45,229 bases of DNA, from positions 1 through 45,229 of the IMG/VR virus record IMGVR_UViG_3300049856_000077; one strand, 5' to 3'. Origin of the DNA: a virus. The stretch's first letter is position 1. Each line of letters starts with the position of its first letter. This document shows, piece after piece, positions 1 to 8,283 of the stretch. The position numbers were made by a program, and so were the translations under genes. The notes below the pieces were generated by a model. It had not been told where the DNA came from and ran no database searches. It saw only the letters and a program-made list of their open reading frames with translations.

Positions 1-157
1 TCACCATTCGCTAATATGCCGGACCATTCTCTACTCAAATTCAGGCCTGTTCTCACATTGGAGCAGATACGACACATAGTTCATCTCACAAAAGAAGATG
101 ATATTGCAACTGATTTTGGTGAACTAGAACCAACTGGTACACATCAAAAACATCAGA
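1..157. repeat. Left copy of terminal overlap (157 bp)
   Basis: These bases recur at 45073-45229. Bases 32-157 are identical in the two copies. The first 31 bases differ at positions 15, 21, 24 and 31, and all four changes are silent in the gene that spans the join. The simplest reading is the overlap of a circular or circularly permuted assembly, with two strain variants at the ends. A true direct terminal repeat is the alternative. Confidence 0.9.
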
Positions 158-348
158 ATGTATCAATTCGTCGTGTACTAATTCCTCTTCTCGCAAAAGT
201 AGAAGTTGGTGCAATCAATCCTGCATACAAACTATCAGAAACTCATGCTCTGAAACAAGAAACTGCAAAACAGAGACAGAGATATGAGAACGATGAAATG
301 AGTGCAGAAGAAGCAGCTAAGTATGAATCTGAAGTATTAGGACTATAA
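1..348 (+). CDS. Hypothetical early protein, 5' end cut by the window
   Basis: The frame is open from base 1. Its start codon is present only in the right-hand copy at 45064, so the joined gene encodes 118 residues beginning MSNSPFANMPDH. I do not recognise the family. The second half is rich in Glu, Lys, Gln and Ala and probably helical. The protein ends SEVLGL, one of five early proteins that share an acidic-x-LGL carboxyl terminus. It is the last of a run of short closely spaced genes from 43.5 kb and is followed after 4 bases by the next gene. An ATG at 16 is only an internal methionine. Confidence 0.8.
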   Translation, partial: SPFANMPDHSLLKFRPVLTLEQIRHIVHLTKEDDIATDFGELEPTGTHQKHQNVSIRRVLIPLLAKVEVGAINPAYKLSETHALKQETAKQRQRYENDEMSAEEAAKYESEVLGL

Positions 349-352
349 CATC

Positions 353-592
353 ATGAGCAATACACGTTTCACAACTTACGGTATGAAAAAAGAACATGCA
401 GTTCAAGTAAAAGATTACTTCAATCTCAAACGCCCATGTGGAATGAACGATCTTTTGGCTGTAAATAAAACACGTCCAACAATGAATACTCTTTCCAAAC
501 TCCATCCAGTTGCAGCAATGCGAGGATACATTGTTCTAATCGTATTCGATGAAGAAGATGTATGCATAGTTAGCAGAGTGCAGGAGAACTGA
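353..592 (+). CDS. Hypothetical protein, 79 aa
   Basis: Small soluble protein of unknown function. It starts at ATG 353, four bases after the preceding stop, and the next gene begins one base after its own stop. This tight packing is the main evidence that it is real. Composition is unremarkable, with a hydrophobic strand (residues about 57-64) near the C-terminus. No motif or membrane segment is visible and I cannot assign a role. Confidence 0.65.
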   Translation: MSNTRFTTYGMKKEHAVQVKDYFNLKRPCGMNDLLAVNKTRPTMNTLSKLHPVAAMRGYIVLIVFDEEDVCIVSRVQEN

Positions 593-593
593 A

Positions 594-1667
594 ATGGCAC
601 GCATTCTCTGCGCCTACAGTGGAATAGAATTCCAGTGTCAATTCCTGCCACTCTCTTTATCTTCTCGTGAAGTGCAACATCCTATCTTCCACATTCCAAC
701 AAAGAAACTTCTCTCTCTAGGTTCTTCCTGGACTCGTGGTGAACTTCCTCCAACTGAATCATATCTCACATATCTCGCACTTCTCCACTCAACTGGTCTG
801 ATTGAATGGAGAGTTCCTGCACGTTATACGGAGAAAACAAATCAAATCATTGCAAACAATATGGAGCAACTTCTCCATGTGATTGGGCGTATTGATGTAA
901 TTCGTCATCCATCTTTCATCTTGCCACACTTCGCAATCTCTTACGATACTGCATCCCTAGAGAATTCATACCACTGGATTCAAATTTGGCAAAAGAATTA
1001 CGAAGATTGGACACAGAACATAAAGGACCATGCAAATGATCAAGAACTTATACGTCGTGAGTTGAGTCTGCAAAGGCTGCTCAAAAGTGCTCATCGTAAA
1101 ATTGAAGACTCCCCAAAGCGTCTCGCATCCTGGGCTAGAATTGCAGGTGATTTCCCAGAATTTAAAGTCCGCATATTGGGTGTCCAAAAAACACTCGCAG
1201 ATTACTGGGAAGAAATCATTGTCAAATGCGCGAAGCAAGAACAAATCTTCATGATTCCTGAAGCTGATCTGCAAGAACTTATAGATCATTGTGAAGATCA
1301 TATAGTAATGGATGGCTCCATTTTTGCAATGGCATTAATGCGATTTCTTCGCAAAGGTCTTGCAATGCAGAAATCTTATCTAGGACTAGATACAGTCTAT
1401 GATAGGAGAGCAACTAACTATTCAATCCTCCCTCCAGAACAGACAGCAGAAAGAGCGAATATACAGAACATGGTTGATTCTGCTCCAGCTACTGAACCAG
1501 TTCGGAAAAACTATCCTGATCTGATTTCATTCATTAAGGCAAAATCTCGCTGGATTACTGCACAAGCAATGAAACAACAAATTTCTCTGCAAGCTGAACT
1601 CGATGCAGAAAACCCAGAACTCAAATCACAGAAACCAGAAGAACCTGACACTGGAGAAATAGCATGA
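594..1667 (+). CDS. Hypothetical protein upstream of helicase, 357 aa
   Basis: A 357-residue protein whose TGA overlaps the ATG of the helicase gene in an ATGA arrangement, so the two are probably translationally coupled. The N-terminus has CAYSGIEFQC, a C-x8-C pair that could be a degenerate metal site, but no second pair is obvious. The middle is helical and charged. The C-terminal 40 residues are Glu/Pro/Lys-rich and probably disordered. Its fixed position before a replication helicase suggests a partner or loader, which is inference only. Confidence 0.8.
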   Translation: MARILCAYSGIEFQCQFLPLSLSSREVQHPIFHIPTKKLLSLGSSWTRGELPPTESYLTYLALLHSTGLIEWRVPARYTEKTNQIIANNMEQLLHVIGRIDVIRHPSFILPHFAISYDTASLENSYHWIQIWQKNYEDWTQNIKDHANDQELIRRELSLQRLLKSAHRKIEDSPKRLASWARIAGDFPEFKVRILGVQKTLADYWEEIIVKCAKQEQIFMIPEADLQELIDHCEDHIVMDGSIFAMALMRFLRKGLAMQKSYLGLDTVYDRRATNYSILPPEQTAERANIQNMVDSAPATEPVRKNYPDLISFIKAKSRWITAQAMKQQISLQAELDAENPELKSQKPEEPDTGEIA

Positions 1668-3367
1668 CTCTCACACCATCAATGAACAAATCACAATTCT
1701 CTGATATCATTGCTCGCTTACAAGCACGCAAGAGATTAGATTCCGAATACGCGATTGCAGAAGCAAAAGCAATTGATTATAACACATACATTGCAGAAAC
1801 AGAAGAGCCCTCTGGAAACATGCAAGCAACAGATAAGTATGGTAAACTTATCACATACAATGACAAGCAACAGGAATTCATCGATCTTGCTTCAACTCGC
1901 AAGTCTTGCATTCTTATTGGACCTGCTGGTACTGGTAAAACAACTGGTATGCAAGGCGCTGTAGAAAAGATCATTCAGAATCCAGACACGAAAATATTGC
2001 AAGCTCATGACCATAAATACTTACCTCATGGAGTACCTGGAATTGTAATCTGTGCATTCACACGGCGTGCAACTAATAACATTCGCCGTAATATGACAGA
2101 GCACATGAAAGCAAATTGCATCACAATACATAAACTCCTGGAATACGGACCAATGTATTATGATATAGTGGATGAGAAAGGAAATGAAAAGAAAACTATG
2201 CGCTTTGAACCGATGCGACATAGATTCAATCCTCTTCCTCTAGAAGTATCTACAATCATATTCGAAGAATCATCTATGATTGGCACTTCTCTATATGCAG
2301 AAGTTCTAGCAGCTATGCCTCCTGGATGTCAAATCATATTCCTCGGAGATATTCAACAACTTCCACCAGTATTTGGTCCGGCAATTCTCGGATTCAAAAT
2401 GCTGGAACTACCTGTTGTAGAACTAACTGAAGTGTATCGGCAAGCACTCGAATCTCCAATCATTCGTCTAGCTCATCGTATTCTCAGTGGCAATCCAATT
2501 CCAGCAGCAGAATTGCCTGAATGGAAATTTCCTGGACAAATGAAAATCACTCCGTGGCAGAAGAAAATAGATTCAGATGCTGCACTCTCAGTAACAGAGA
2601 AGCTCTTCATTAAACTCTATGAAGATGGAGCATACAATCCAGAAGAAGATATGATTCTCATTCCATTTAATAAACAATATGGAACACTTGAACTCAATAA
2701 GAGCATTGCAAATCATTTGGCTCGTAGGAAACAACTTGTGACATGGGAAGTAATTGCAGGATTCATGAAGCATTACTTCACAATCGGAGATAAAGTTCTA
2801 TTCGATCGTGAGGATGCAATCATTGAAGATATATTTCCTAACCCATCCTACACTGGTGCATCAGCTCAAGCTGAATCTCATTATCTAGATTATTGGGGCC
2901 ATAACAATACTCCCACAGGAGAGAAGAAAGAATACAATGAATCTGCAACAGGTGAAGATATCGATTTCCTCCTTGCTCAAGTATCAGCTTCAGATGATAG
3001 TGAAGACAGAGTTACGCAATCTTCGCATCACATTAAGTTGCATATGCTTGATTCTGATACTCATAAAACGATCACTAAAGCAGCTGAAGTAAATGCACTC
3101 TTACTCGGATATGCACTCACAGTACATAAAGCACAAGGCTCAGAATGGGACAAGGTATTCGTACTCTTCCACAACTCTCATGCAACTATGATGCAAAGAG
3201 AACTTCTCTACACTGCTGTTACTCGTGCAAAGAAGGAGCTATTTATAATATGTGAGAAAGACACATTCACATCTGCAATCAATCGGCAGAGAATCAAAGG
3301 GAATACATTGGCAGAGAAAGCAGAGTATTTCAAAGGGAAGATAGAATCAGGAGATGAACAATCATGA
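1664..3367 (+). CDS. SF1B DNA helicase (RecD2/Dda/Pif1-like)
   Basis: ATP-driven DNA unwinding enzyme of superfamily 1. Walker A is GPAGTGKTT (residues about 86-94). The Walker B region IIFEESSM has a Glu-Glu in place of the common Asp-Glu. GDIQQLPPV matches motif III. The late motifs LTVHKAQGSEWD and LLYTAVTRAKKEL are typical RecD/UvrD motifs V-VI. Length (567 aa) suits RecD2/Dda-like phage helicases. No DnaB-type helicase is seen, so this may be the main unwinding activity, together with the DUF3987-type ATPase. It overlaps both neighbours by ATGA. Confidence 0.93.
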   Translation: MTLTPSMNKSQFSDIIARLQARKRLDSEYAIAEAKAIDYNTYIAETEEPSGNMQATDKYGKLITYNDKQQEFIDLASTRKSCILIGPAGTGKTTGMQGAVEKIIQNPDTKILQAHDHKYLPHGVPGIVICAFTRRATNNIRRNMTEHMKANCITIHKLLEYGPMYYDIVDEKGNEKKTMRFEPMRHRFNPLPLEVSTIIFEESSMIGTSLYAEVLAAMPPGCQIIFLGDIQQLPPVFGPAILGFKMLELPVVELTEVYRQALESPIIRLAHRILSGNPIPAAELPEWKFPGQMKITPWQKKIDSDAALSVTEKLFIKLYEDGAYNPEEDMILIPFNKQYGTLELNKSIANHLARRKQLVTWEVIAGFMKHYFTIGDKVLFDREDAIIEDIFPNPSYTGASAQAESHYLDYWGHNNTPTGEKKEYNESATGEDIDFLLAQVSASDDSEDRVTQSSHHIKLHMLDSDTHKTITKAAEVNALLLGYALTVHKAQGSEWDKVFVLFHNSHATMMQRELLYTAVTRAKKELFIICEKDTFTSAINRQRIKGNTLAEKAEYFKGKIESGDEQS

Positions 3368-3603
3368 ACGCATCAATCACAATGACCGCCCAAGAATTAG
3401 TAAATCTGATAAAGAAGGATATATACGAAAAAACTGGTTATGACGTCCATAACATAAAAGTAGTTCATGTAGTAGAAACTTCTGAACCAGTAATGGAATA
3501 TGATCGAACTAAAAATATGATTAGGTTCCGTGAAGGTACAATAGATATAGCTACTGGTTCAATGAACTCGCGTAGTGGGGTTGACAAGCCTCCCGCGACC
3601 TGA
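3364..3603 (+). CDS. Hypothetical protein, 79 aa
   Basis: Starts in an ATGA overlap with the helicase stop, which supports translation. The first 60 residues look like a small alpha/beta domain. The last 20 residues are polar and low in hydrophobics. The final codons coincide with a consensus promoter (3581-3609) for the next gene, so this C-terminus may be shaped by promoter sequence. Function unknown. Confidence 0.7.
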   Translation: MNASITMTAQELVNLIKKDIYEKTGYDVHNIKVVHVVETSEPVMEYDRTKNMIRFREGTIDIATGSMNSRSGVDKPPAT

Positions 3604-3609
3604 TACACT
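3581..3609 (+). promoter_or_regulatory. Sigma70-type promoter for gene 3690
   Basis: Perfect -35 TTGACA (3581-3586), a 17-base spacer and -10 TACACT (3604-3609, 4 of 6). The spacer is unusually GC-rich for this genome. It lies inside the end of the preceding gene and about 80 bases before the start of the 227-aa protein, so it gives that gene its own transcription within the early operon. Confidence 0.75.
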
Positions 3610-3689
3610 GTGCATCCACTGGGAAATTCCGAATGCCCCCAATTTCAAAGAGCATTCACTCTCTATCTCAACTCAAGGAAATAGTCAAC

Positions 3690-4373
3690 ATGACTGATGC
3701 AAATACCTCTCCCGCCGCAACTTCCGAAACTCCTGCAAAGCCGAAAGTCTTTGTTAATTTCGACAACAAACTGGATTACAAGGAAGGCAAGTTCGGTTTC
3801 CGTACCATTGAAGATGAAAAGACTGGCGTAAAAACCAAGCGTCCTACCATTGAACTCAAGAAGATTCCTGTTCCTTCAGTAGAAGGATTGGTTGCAATTC
3901 TTGAAGCTGGTGGACAACCTCTTGATCTTCTGTTGGAGTGTGCAGCTGAAGTTGTTTATGATCGCATTCGTGATGTGGTCAATGCAGATGAAAAGATCAC
4001 TTCTGAGAACTTCGATTACGATACCTGTTCTTGGAACGTAATCGCTCACCTGGACAAAGAAGATCGCAAGTCTTCTATCTCGAAGGAAACCTGGGATGAA
4101 TTCGCTAAGGATTACATCACCATCATGCCTTCTGTTACCAACAATACACAAGAGCAGTGTGCTGTTGCAGCGAAAATCTTTCTTGCCAAGTTCAATCCGA
4201 TCAAGAACAAGAAAGATATCATTGGAAAACTCAAACTGCGTCTGGCTCTCTACGCAGAACACTCTCCGAAAGCTGGTGAATTCGTTGAATGTGTTGAGTT
4301 CCTGTTCAAGAAGGCTGATCGTCTGATTGAAGCTAAGGAAGAAAACCTGGTCGATAACCTCGGTCTGGAGTAA
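3690..4373 (+). CDS. Probable abundant DNA-associated protein, 227 aa
   Basis: Start chosen at ATG 3690 because AAGGAA lies 9 bases upstream; an in-frame ATG at 3633 would add 19 residues and has no such site. The protein is acidic and mainly helical after a Pro/Ala/Thr-rich N-terminus, and ends DNLGLE. Codon choice (CTG Leu, CGT Arg, AAG Lys, C-ending codons) is more biased than its neighbours, and it has its own promoter, suggesting high expression. Its size, C-terminal layout and tail resemble the 226-aa protein at 42162, so the two may be distant paralogues. I do not recognise a named family. A DNA-binding or replication-accessory role is inference. Confidence 0.85.
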   Translation: MTDANTSPAATSETPAKPKVFVNFDNKLDYKEGKFGFRTIEDEKTGVKTKRPTIELKKIPVPSVEGLVAILEAGGQPLDLLLECAAEVVYDRIRDVVNADEKITSENFDYDTCSWNVIAHLDKEDRKSSISKETWDEFAKDYITIMPSVTNNTQEQCAVAAKIFLAKFNPIKNKKDIIGKLKLRLALYAEHSPKAGEFVECVEFLFKKADRLIEAKEENLVDNLGLE

Positions 4374-4382
4374 GCACAGATT

Positions 4383-4467
4383 TCTAGCTACTTAGCGTTG
4401 GTTCGTCAGCCGATCCTCAATTAGCTAGAGACTCTGCAACATCCTGGGAATGATGTAAAACTTCCCA
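4383..4467 (+). other. Nested and tandem stem-loops after gene 3690
   Basis: Outer arms TCTAGCTA (4383-4390) and TAGCTAGA (4422-4429) pair perfectly. Inside, GGTTCG and CGATCC pair with one mismatch around a 5-base loop. A second hairpin follows: TGGGAA (4445-4450) with TTCCCA (4462-4467), then a weakly pyrimidine-rich stretch. There is no real U-tract, so an RNA stability or processing element, or a weak terminator, is more likely than a strong terminator. A similar arrangement follows genes 7810 and 42162. Confidence 0.5.
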
Positions 4468-4510
4468 CTTCCTTATTCCAGTATACATTCTAATAACAGT
4501 GCCTACTGGC

Positions 4511-4771
4511 ATGGCTGAAGATCTCCGTAAATATCAACCAATCTGGGAATCTCTGAAAGTATCTAAAACTGTTCGCATTTCTGCGCACAAGTCTCTCCAT
4601 CCTCGCATCAAAAAAGCAGTACAAAAAGAGAAAGATATTGATTTGCTCTACAAATTTGAAGTATCTGAAATACGTCCTCATGTATGTGCAATACTCCGAA
4701 TGACTAGCGCAGGATCAGTAATCACTTTCCAACTCATTCACAAACAGATCATCACAATAGATAGCGTTTAA
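4511..4771 (+). CDS. Hypothetical basic protein, 86 aa
   Basis: Small Lys/Arg/His-rich protein (MAEDLRKYQPIW...) with predicted alternating helices and a beta-rich C-terminus. I prefer ATG 4511 over GTG 4499 although neither has a clear ribosome-binding site. It lies directly after the hairpin region and 14 bases before the next gene. The charge would suit nucleic-acid binding, but no domain is recognised. Confidence 0.6.
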   Translation: MAEDLRKYQPIWESLKVSKTVRISAHKSLHPRIKKAVQKEKDIDLLYKFEVSEIRPHVCAILRMTSAGSVITFQLIHKQIITIDSV

Positions 4772-4785
4772 CGCAGGAGAATAGA

Positions 4786-5055
4786 ATGACACCACACGAA
4801 ACAATAGCAATGAAGATTGCAGAACTTGATGCAGCTCTTAAAGCTAAACATCCATCAATGTCCTCTCTTCTGCACATCATACATCAATCTCTAGCTCAAG
4901 ATCCCGATGTTGTAACTCTTCTCAAACCAGAAGATCGTGCAGTAATCGTAGCTGGTTTAGAAGTGCAGACACAGACACAGATCACAACTGCTGTAGTTTC
5001 AGGAACAAAAGGCAAAGCACTTAAGAATGTATCAGAATCTGATCTAGGCCTCTAA
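4786..5055 (+). CDS. Hypothetical protein with DLGL tail, 89 aa
   Basis: Preceded by a good ribosome-binding site (AGGAG, 6 bases before ATG). It reads like a helical domain: a start helix, a centre with HPSMSSLLHIIHQSL, then a VTLLKPEDRAVIVAGL segment and a disordered tail ending ESDLGL. The tail belongs to the shared LGL group. The function is unknown to me. Confidence 0.8.
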   Translation: MTPHETIAMKIAELDAALKAKHPSMSSLLHIIHQSLAQDPDVVTLLKPEDRAVIVAGLEVQTQTQITTAVVSGTKGKALKNVSESDLGL

Positions 5056-5065
5056 TTGCTACGCA

Positions 5066-5455
5066 ATGTCACATTCAACTAAGCTGACAATCAAAGAGTC
5101 TCTTGCTATATGGCATTACAGAGACTCTTTGTCGTTTCAGAAGTACAGAATGCTGGCAGAGTGGTGGAAATGTTATGATTACATCCTTCCAGCTCAGCGT
5201 AGGTTACGCTCAGAATTCTTTCTTATTCCACCTGCACATCAAGATTCAAGATCAGTAATGCATCTCTGGGAATTTGCCCTATTGCTAGAGAATCATTACA
5301 CGGAGAAACAACAATGCGCCGTAATATTATATCTTCTCAACAACCCACGTCCGGAATTACACGCAAGATCAATGTGGCTACACGAGTTGGAACAGTATCA
5401 GAAACAGCTCAAAAACCAACAGTTGTCGAAAACACTAGCATTACTAGATCAGTAG
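5066..5455 (+). CDS. Hypothetical protein overlapping the nuclease gene, 129 aa
   Basis: Trp/Tyr/Leu-rich helical protein beginning MSHSTKLTIKE. The ATG lacks a clear ribosome-binding site but follows the preceding stop by 10 bases. Its last 142 bases overlap the start of the nuclease gene (5314) in another frame. Both frames look like protein here. Either this is a long dual-coding overlap or the true C-terminus has been altered by an indel. Function unknown. Confidence 0.6.
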   Translation: MSHSTKLTIKESLAIWHYRDSLSFQKYRMLAEWWKCYDYILPAQRRLRSEFFLIPPAHQDSRSVMHLWEFALLLENHYTEKQQCAVILYLLNNPRPELHARSMWLHELEQYQKQLKNQQLSKTLALLDQ

Positions 5456-6390
5456 AACGTATAATTCCTGATCTTCGTATTCTCAACCTCTCCTATTCCT
5501 CTCTCCTAACTCTCCATTCTTGCCCCAGAAAATATGAACTTTATAAACTCAATGCAACTACAGATGCAACAGAGTCTATAGATGAATCAATTACATTCTC
5601 ATACGGACATTGTGTTGGACTCGGAATCCAATTGGTTCTGGAAGGAGCAACAGATGCAGAAATTATGTGGAAACTCTTTCTTGAGTGGAAACCTGCTCTC
5701 TGGGAAGAGAATACCAAACAAGGTAAATCTTTCTCAGCGGCAGTATATGCTGTACAGAAGTTCCAAGCTCTCCTTCGCAATGGATATCTACAAGGTTACG
5801 AACTTGTATGGTATGAAGGTAAGGCTGCTTGCGAACTCTCATTCCTCATATCTCTTCCTGGTGGATACAAATACAGAGGAAGTGTGGATGCTGTACTTCG
5901 ACATAACGAAACAGGAGAAGTTGTCGTACTGGAATGCAAAACAAGTTCTGCAACAACTCTACATGCCGCAACTTATCGTAATTCAGCTCAGGCAATTGGA
6001 TACTCCATTGTTCTCGACGCGATCTTTCCAACCCTTTCGTCCTACAAAGTCGTATATCTCGTCTATTCTACAAAAACTCTTTCATACGAACAGCTCCCTT
6101 TTCAAAAGAGTTACGTACAGCGTGCCCGCTGGATACAAGAACTTCTCTTAGATGCTGATCTGATCGAAACGTATGTGCAACGTGGACTATTTCCAATGCA
6201 TGGAGAATCTTGTTTCGACTGGTATCGAGAGTGCAAGTATCTAGGTCTGTGTGAGATGTCGAATCAGTTCATCACGAAACCTCTCACACCAGAAATTGTA
6301 GAACAAGTGGAGAAAGAGAATGCGAAATATCAAATTCAAATCACACTCACTGATCTAATCACCCATCAGTTAGCAAAAGTAGGAGCATAA
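5314..6390 (+). CDS. PD-(D/E)XK nuclease, Cas4/RecB-like, with Fe-S cysteines
   Basis: Probable DNA exonuclease acting with the Sak4-like ATPase in recombination. The core is GSVDAVLR (Asp about 192) followed by VVLECKTSS (Glu 207, Lys 209), the PD-(D/E)XK signature. One cysteine lies in LHSCPRKYE (about 70) and three near the end at about 300, 307 and 313, the 1+3 pattern of Cas4/AddB-type 4Fe-4S nucleases. The start at ATG 5314 has GGAG upstream. The first 55 residues are polar and lie over the preceding gene. Cas4 here is a phage recombination nuclease, with no CRISPR nearby. Confidence 0.88.
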   Translation: MRRNIISSQQPTSGITRKINVATRVGTVSETAQKPTVVENTSITRSVERIIPDLRILNLSYSSLLTLHSCPRKYELYKLNATTDATESIDESITFSYGHCVGLGIQLVLEGATDAEIMWKLFLEWKPALWEENTKQGKSFSAAVYAVQKFQALLRNGYLQGYELVWYEGKAACELSFLISLPGGYKYRGSVDAVLRHNETGEVVVLECKTSSATTLHAATYRNSAQAIGYSIVLDAIFPTLSSYKVVYLVYSTKTLSYEQLPFQKSYVQRARWIQELLLDADLIETYVQRGLFPMHGESCFDWYRECKYLGLCEMSNQFITKPLTPEIVEQVEKENAKYQIQITLTDLITHQLAKVGA

Positions 6391-6392
6391 TA

Positions 6393-6593
6393 ATGAAACT
6401 CATATACACATTCACGGTTGAATTACCTCTCAAAGATTTATCTTCCTATGAAGGAGATGAAACACTCTCAATCAAAACAATACACGAAGCGGCTGCATTA
6501 GAGCAAGATCTTCTGCGTTCAGGCACTCTAGATCCAATAGATGTGTTATGCAACTGTGAAGCATTCACTTGCACAGTCATAGGGGTAGAATGA
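6393..6593 (+). CDS. Hypothetical protein, 66 aa
   Basis: Small acidic protein between the nuclease and the Sak4-like ATPase. GGAG lies 7 bases before ATG 6393, and spacing to both neighbours is 1-2 bases, so it is probably a genuine cotranscribed gene. It begins and ends with beta-like segments (IYTFTVELP; CTVIGVE). No family is recognised. Confidence 0.65.
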   Translation: MKLIYTFTVELPLKDLSSYEGDETLSIKTIHEAAALEQDLLRSGTLDPIDVLCNCEAFTCTVIGVE

Positions 6594-6594
6594 A

Positions 6595-7455
6595 ATGAAA
6601 CTCTCAGCTCGTGCACCTTCAAAAGTGCAGCACATTCTTCTCTATGGTCCACCCAAAGTAGGTAAGACTCAACTTGCTGGTTCTCTTGCAGAACACATGA
6701 AACTTATCTGGTTCGATATGGAGAATGGACATGCAACATTACTTAAGTTCCCAGAAGCTTGGAAAGATAACATCGAACTGGTGTATTTGCCCGATACGAA
6801 ATCATTCCCAATCGCTATTGAAACGATTCTCAAAGTTGTCAAAGGTGGTGCACATAAAATCTGTGAAGATCATGGGAAAATCGCGTGTCCGTTATGCACT
6901 CGGGACCAGAAACCTGTCACGGAGATCAATCTTTCAACACTGGAGAGTAACACAGTTGTAGTATTTGATTCTCTCACACAACTCTCACTCTCCGCAGTCT
7001 CACATATCACAAAAGGTATGGCTGATGACTACCAGATGAAGATCCAGGACTGGGGGAATGTAGCTAAACTCATGGATACATTCCTCTCCCATATACAGCA
7101 AGCCCCATACAATGTAATCTGTATCTCTCACGAAGTGGATGTAGAGAAAGACGATGAGAAACCTTCTATTCTCGTACCTGTTGCAGGTTCCAAGAACACT
7201 TCTAAGAATACTGCTAGACATTTCGATCATGTTGTGTATTGCCGTATGCACAATAATCAACATAATTTTCTCTCGACAACTAATGCACTCATGGGAGTGG
7301 CAGCAGGATCACGCACTGATATTGATTTAAATGTTGCAGGTCGCGTAGCTTCTCTTGTTGAGTTCTTCAAAGAACCTCCCACATTTGTTCCTGGACAAGA
7401 TGCTTCTACAAAGAAGATGAAGGACATTCTCGCATCACTCAAGAAACCGAAATAA
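6595..7455 (+). CDS. Sak4-like RecA-fold ATPase (AAA_24)
   Basis: ATPase that probably promotes single-strand annealing or strand exchange in phage recombination. Walker A is GPPKVGKT (residues 18-25). VVVFDSLTQL is Walker B. VICISHEVD is the following strand with a conserved His. A C-x3-H...C-x2-C cluster (CEDHGKIACPLC) is inserted, a likely zinc knuckle seen in many phage AAA_24 proteins. Length (286 aa) is usual. It lies between the Cas4-like nuclease and the probable ssDNA-binding protein, the standard Sak4 neighbourhood. Confidence 0.9.
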   Translation: MKLSARAPSKVQHILLYGPPKVGKTQLAGSLAEHMKLIWFDMENGHATLLKFPEAWKDNIELVYLPDTKSFPIAIETILKVVKGGAHKICEDHGKIACPLCTRDQKPVTEINLSTLESNTVVVFDSLTQLSLSAVSHITKGMADDYQMKIQDWGNVAKLMDTFLSHIQQAPYNVICISHEVDVEKDDEKPSILVPVAGSKNTSKNTARHFDHVVYCRMHNNQHNFLSTTNALMGVAAGSRTDIDLNVAGRVASLVEFFKEPPTFVPGQDASTKKMKDILASLKKPK

Positions 7456-7467
7456 GGAACTCATATC

Positions 7468-7800
7468 ATGAACCAAAAAGAATTCACAGCTCTTGTAGAT
7501 CAAACCATTTCATCTACAGCTGCACTTTTAGTTTCCAAAGGAGAAGAATATGCAGGCTCAACAGATAGACTTGCCAACTTCAAAAGAGGTAGTGCCCTTA
7601 CTGGTGCTACACCCTTACAAGTTGCATTCATCTATGCATCTAAACACTATGACGCACTTGCTACTTTTGTACGAAAAGATGGAGCAAAAATTCCACAACA
7701 ACTTTCCGAACCAATTGAAGGGAGACTCGATGACCTAATAAACTATTGTATCCTCATGAAAGCAATCATTTCCGAAACCAAATCAATCAAACTTAACTGA
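7468..7800 (+). CDS. Nmad1/DUF1599-like protein, 110 aa
   Basis: The pattern KGEEYAG...DRLANFKRGSALTG...KHYDAL...EGRLDDLINYCILM matches the family called nucleotide-modification-associated domain 1 (DUF1599), a helical fold similar to MazG. In phages it usually accompanies nucleotide metabolism or recombination genes. The Glu and Asp residues could bind metal. AAGGA lies 10 bases before the ATG. Whether this phage modifies its DNA cannot be told: no hypermodification enzyme is visible. Confidence 0.7.
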   Translation: MNQKEFTALVDQTISSTAALLVSKGEEYAGSTDRLANFKRGSALTGATPLQVAFIYASKHYDALATFVRKDGAKIPQQLSEPIEGRLDDLINYCILMKAIISETKSIKLN

Positions 7801-7809
7801 AATCAAATC

Positions 7810-8274
7810 ATGACTGACCAAACACAATCTTCCATCGACGACATTCTTGACGCAACTCTTGATGATCTTGCTGATGCACCATCAATTGTTCCTTTTCCTA
7901 ATGGTGCCCACAAGGTAACCATGAAGTTTAAGATCAAAGATGAAGTGCCTGCAAAGTTGAGCGTACAAGTGGAATGCACTTATATCGAGAAGATCGAACT
8001 GTCTACTCCGACTGATGTACCTCCTGCTCCTGGAGATAAATCATTCGTGTTCATCCAACTCAAGAAGAAAGATGGCACACGTAATGAATTCGGTGAAGGT
8101 GCACTTAAGGAAATTCTCAAAGTGCTTAAGCCAGCATTTCCTGGAGCTACCAACAAGGAAGTTCTTAAGAATGCAGATGGTTGTACTGCTGCAATTGCTA
8201 CGAAGATCAAAGTGGGCAAAGGCGAGTACGAAGGCAGGGATCAGATGGAACTCGTATCCATCGCTCTTGTCTAA
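7810..8274 (+). CDS. Probable phage ssDNA-binding protein, 154 aa
   Basis: Starts with an acidic segment (DDILDATLDDLADAP), followed by a beta-rich body (HKVTMKFKIK, LSVQVECTYIEKIEL, FVFIQLKKKDG) that suggests an OB-like barrel. Proteins of this shape commonly follow Sak4-type ATPases in phages. It has the more biased codon usage expected of an abundant protein. Two structured elements, including a strong terminator, follow it at once. The SSB role is an inference from context and fold. Confidence 0.7.
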   Translation: MTDQTQSSIDDILDATLDDLADAPSIVPFPNGAHKVTMKFKIKDEVPAKLSVQVECTYIEKIELSTPTDVPPAPGDKSFVFIQLKKKDGTRNEFGEGALKEILKVLKPAFPGATNKEVLKNADGCTAAIATKIKVGKGEYEGRDQMELVSIALV

Positions 8275-8283
8275 CTCAGAAGA

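Noticed and set aside
4374-4470. Possible tRNA-like cloverleaf after gene 3690
   Set aside because: There are nested stems, but no 7-bp acceptor stem, anticodon arm or standard T-arm sequence can be placed.
5314-6390. Cas4-like nuclease as evidence of a CRISPR system
   Set aside because: No repeat-spacer array or other cas gene is present. The neighbours are recombination genes, where Cas4-like nucleases are common in phages.
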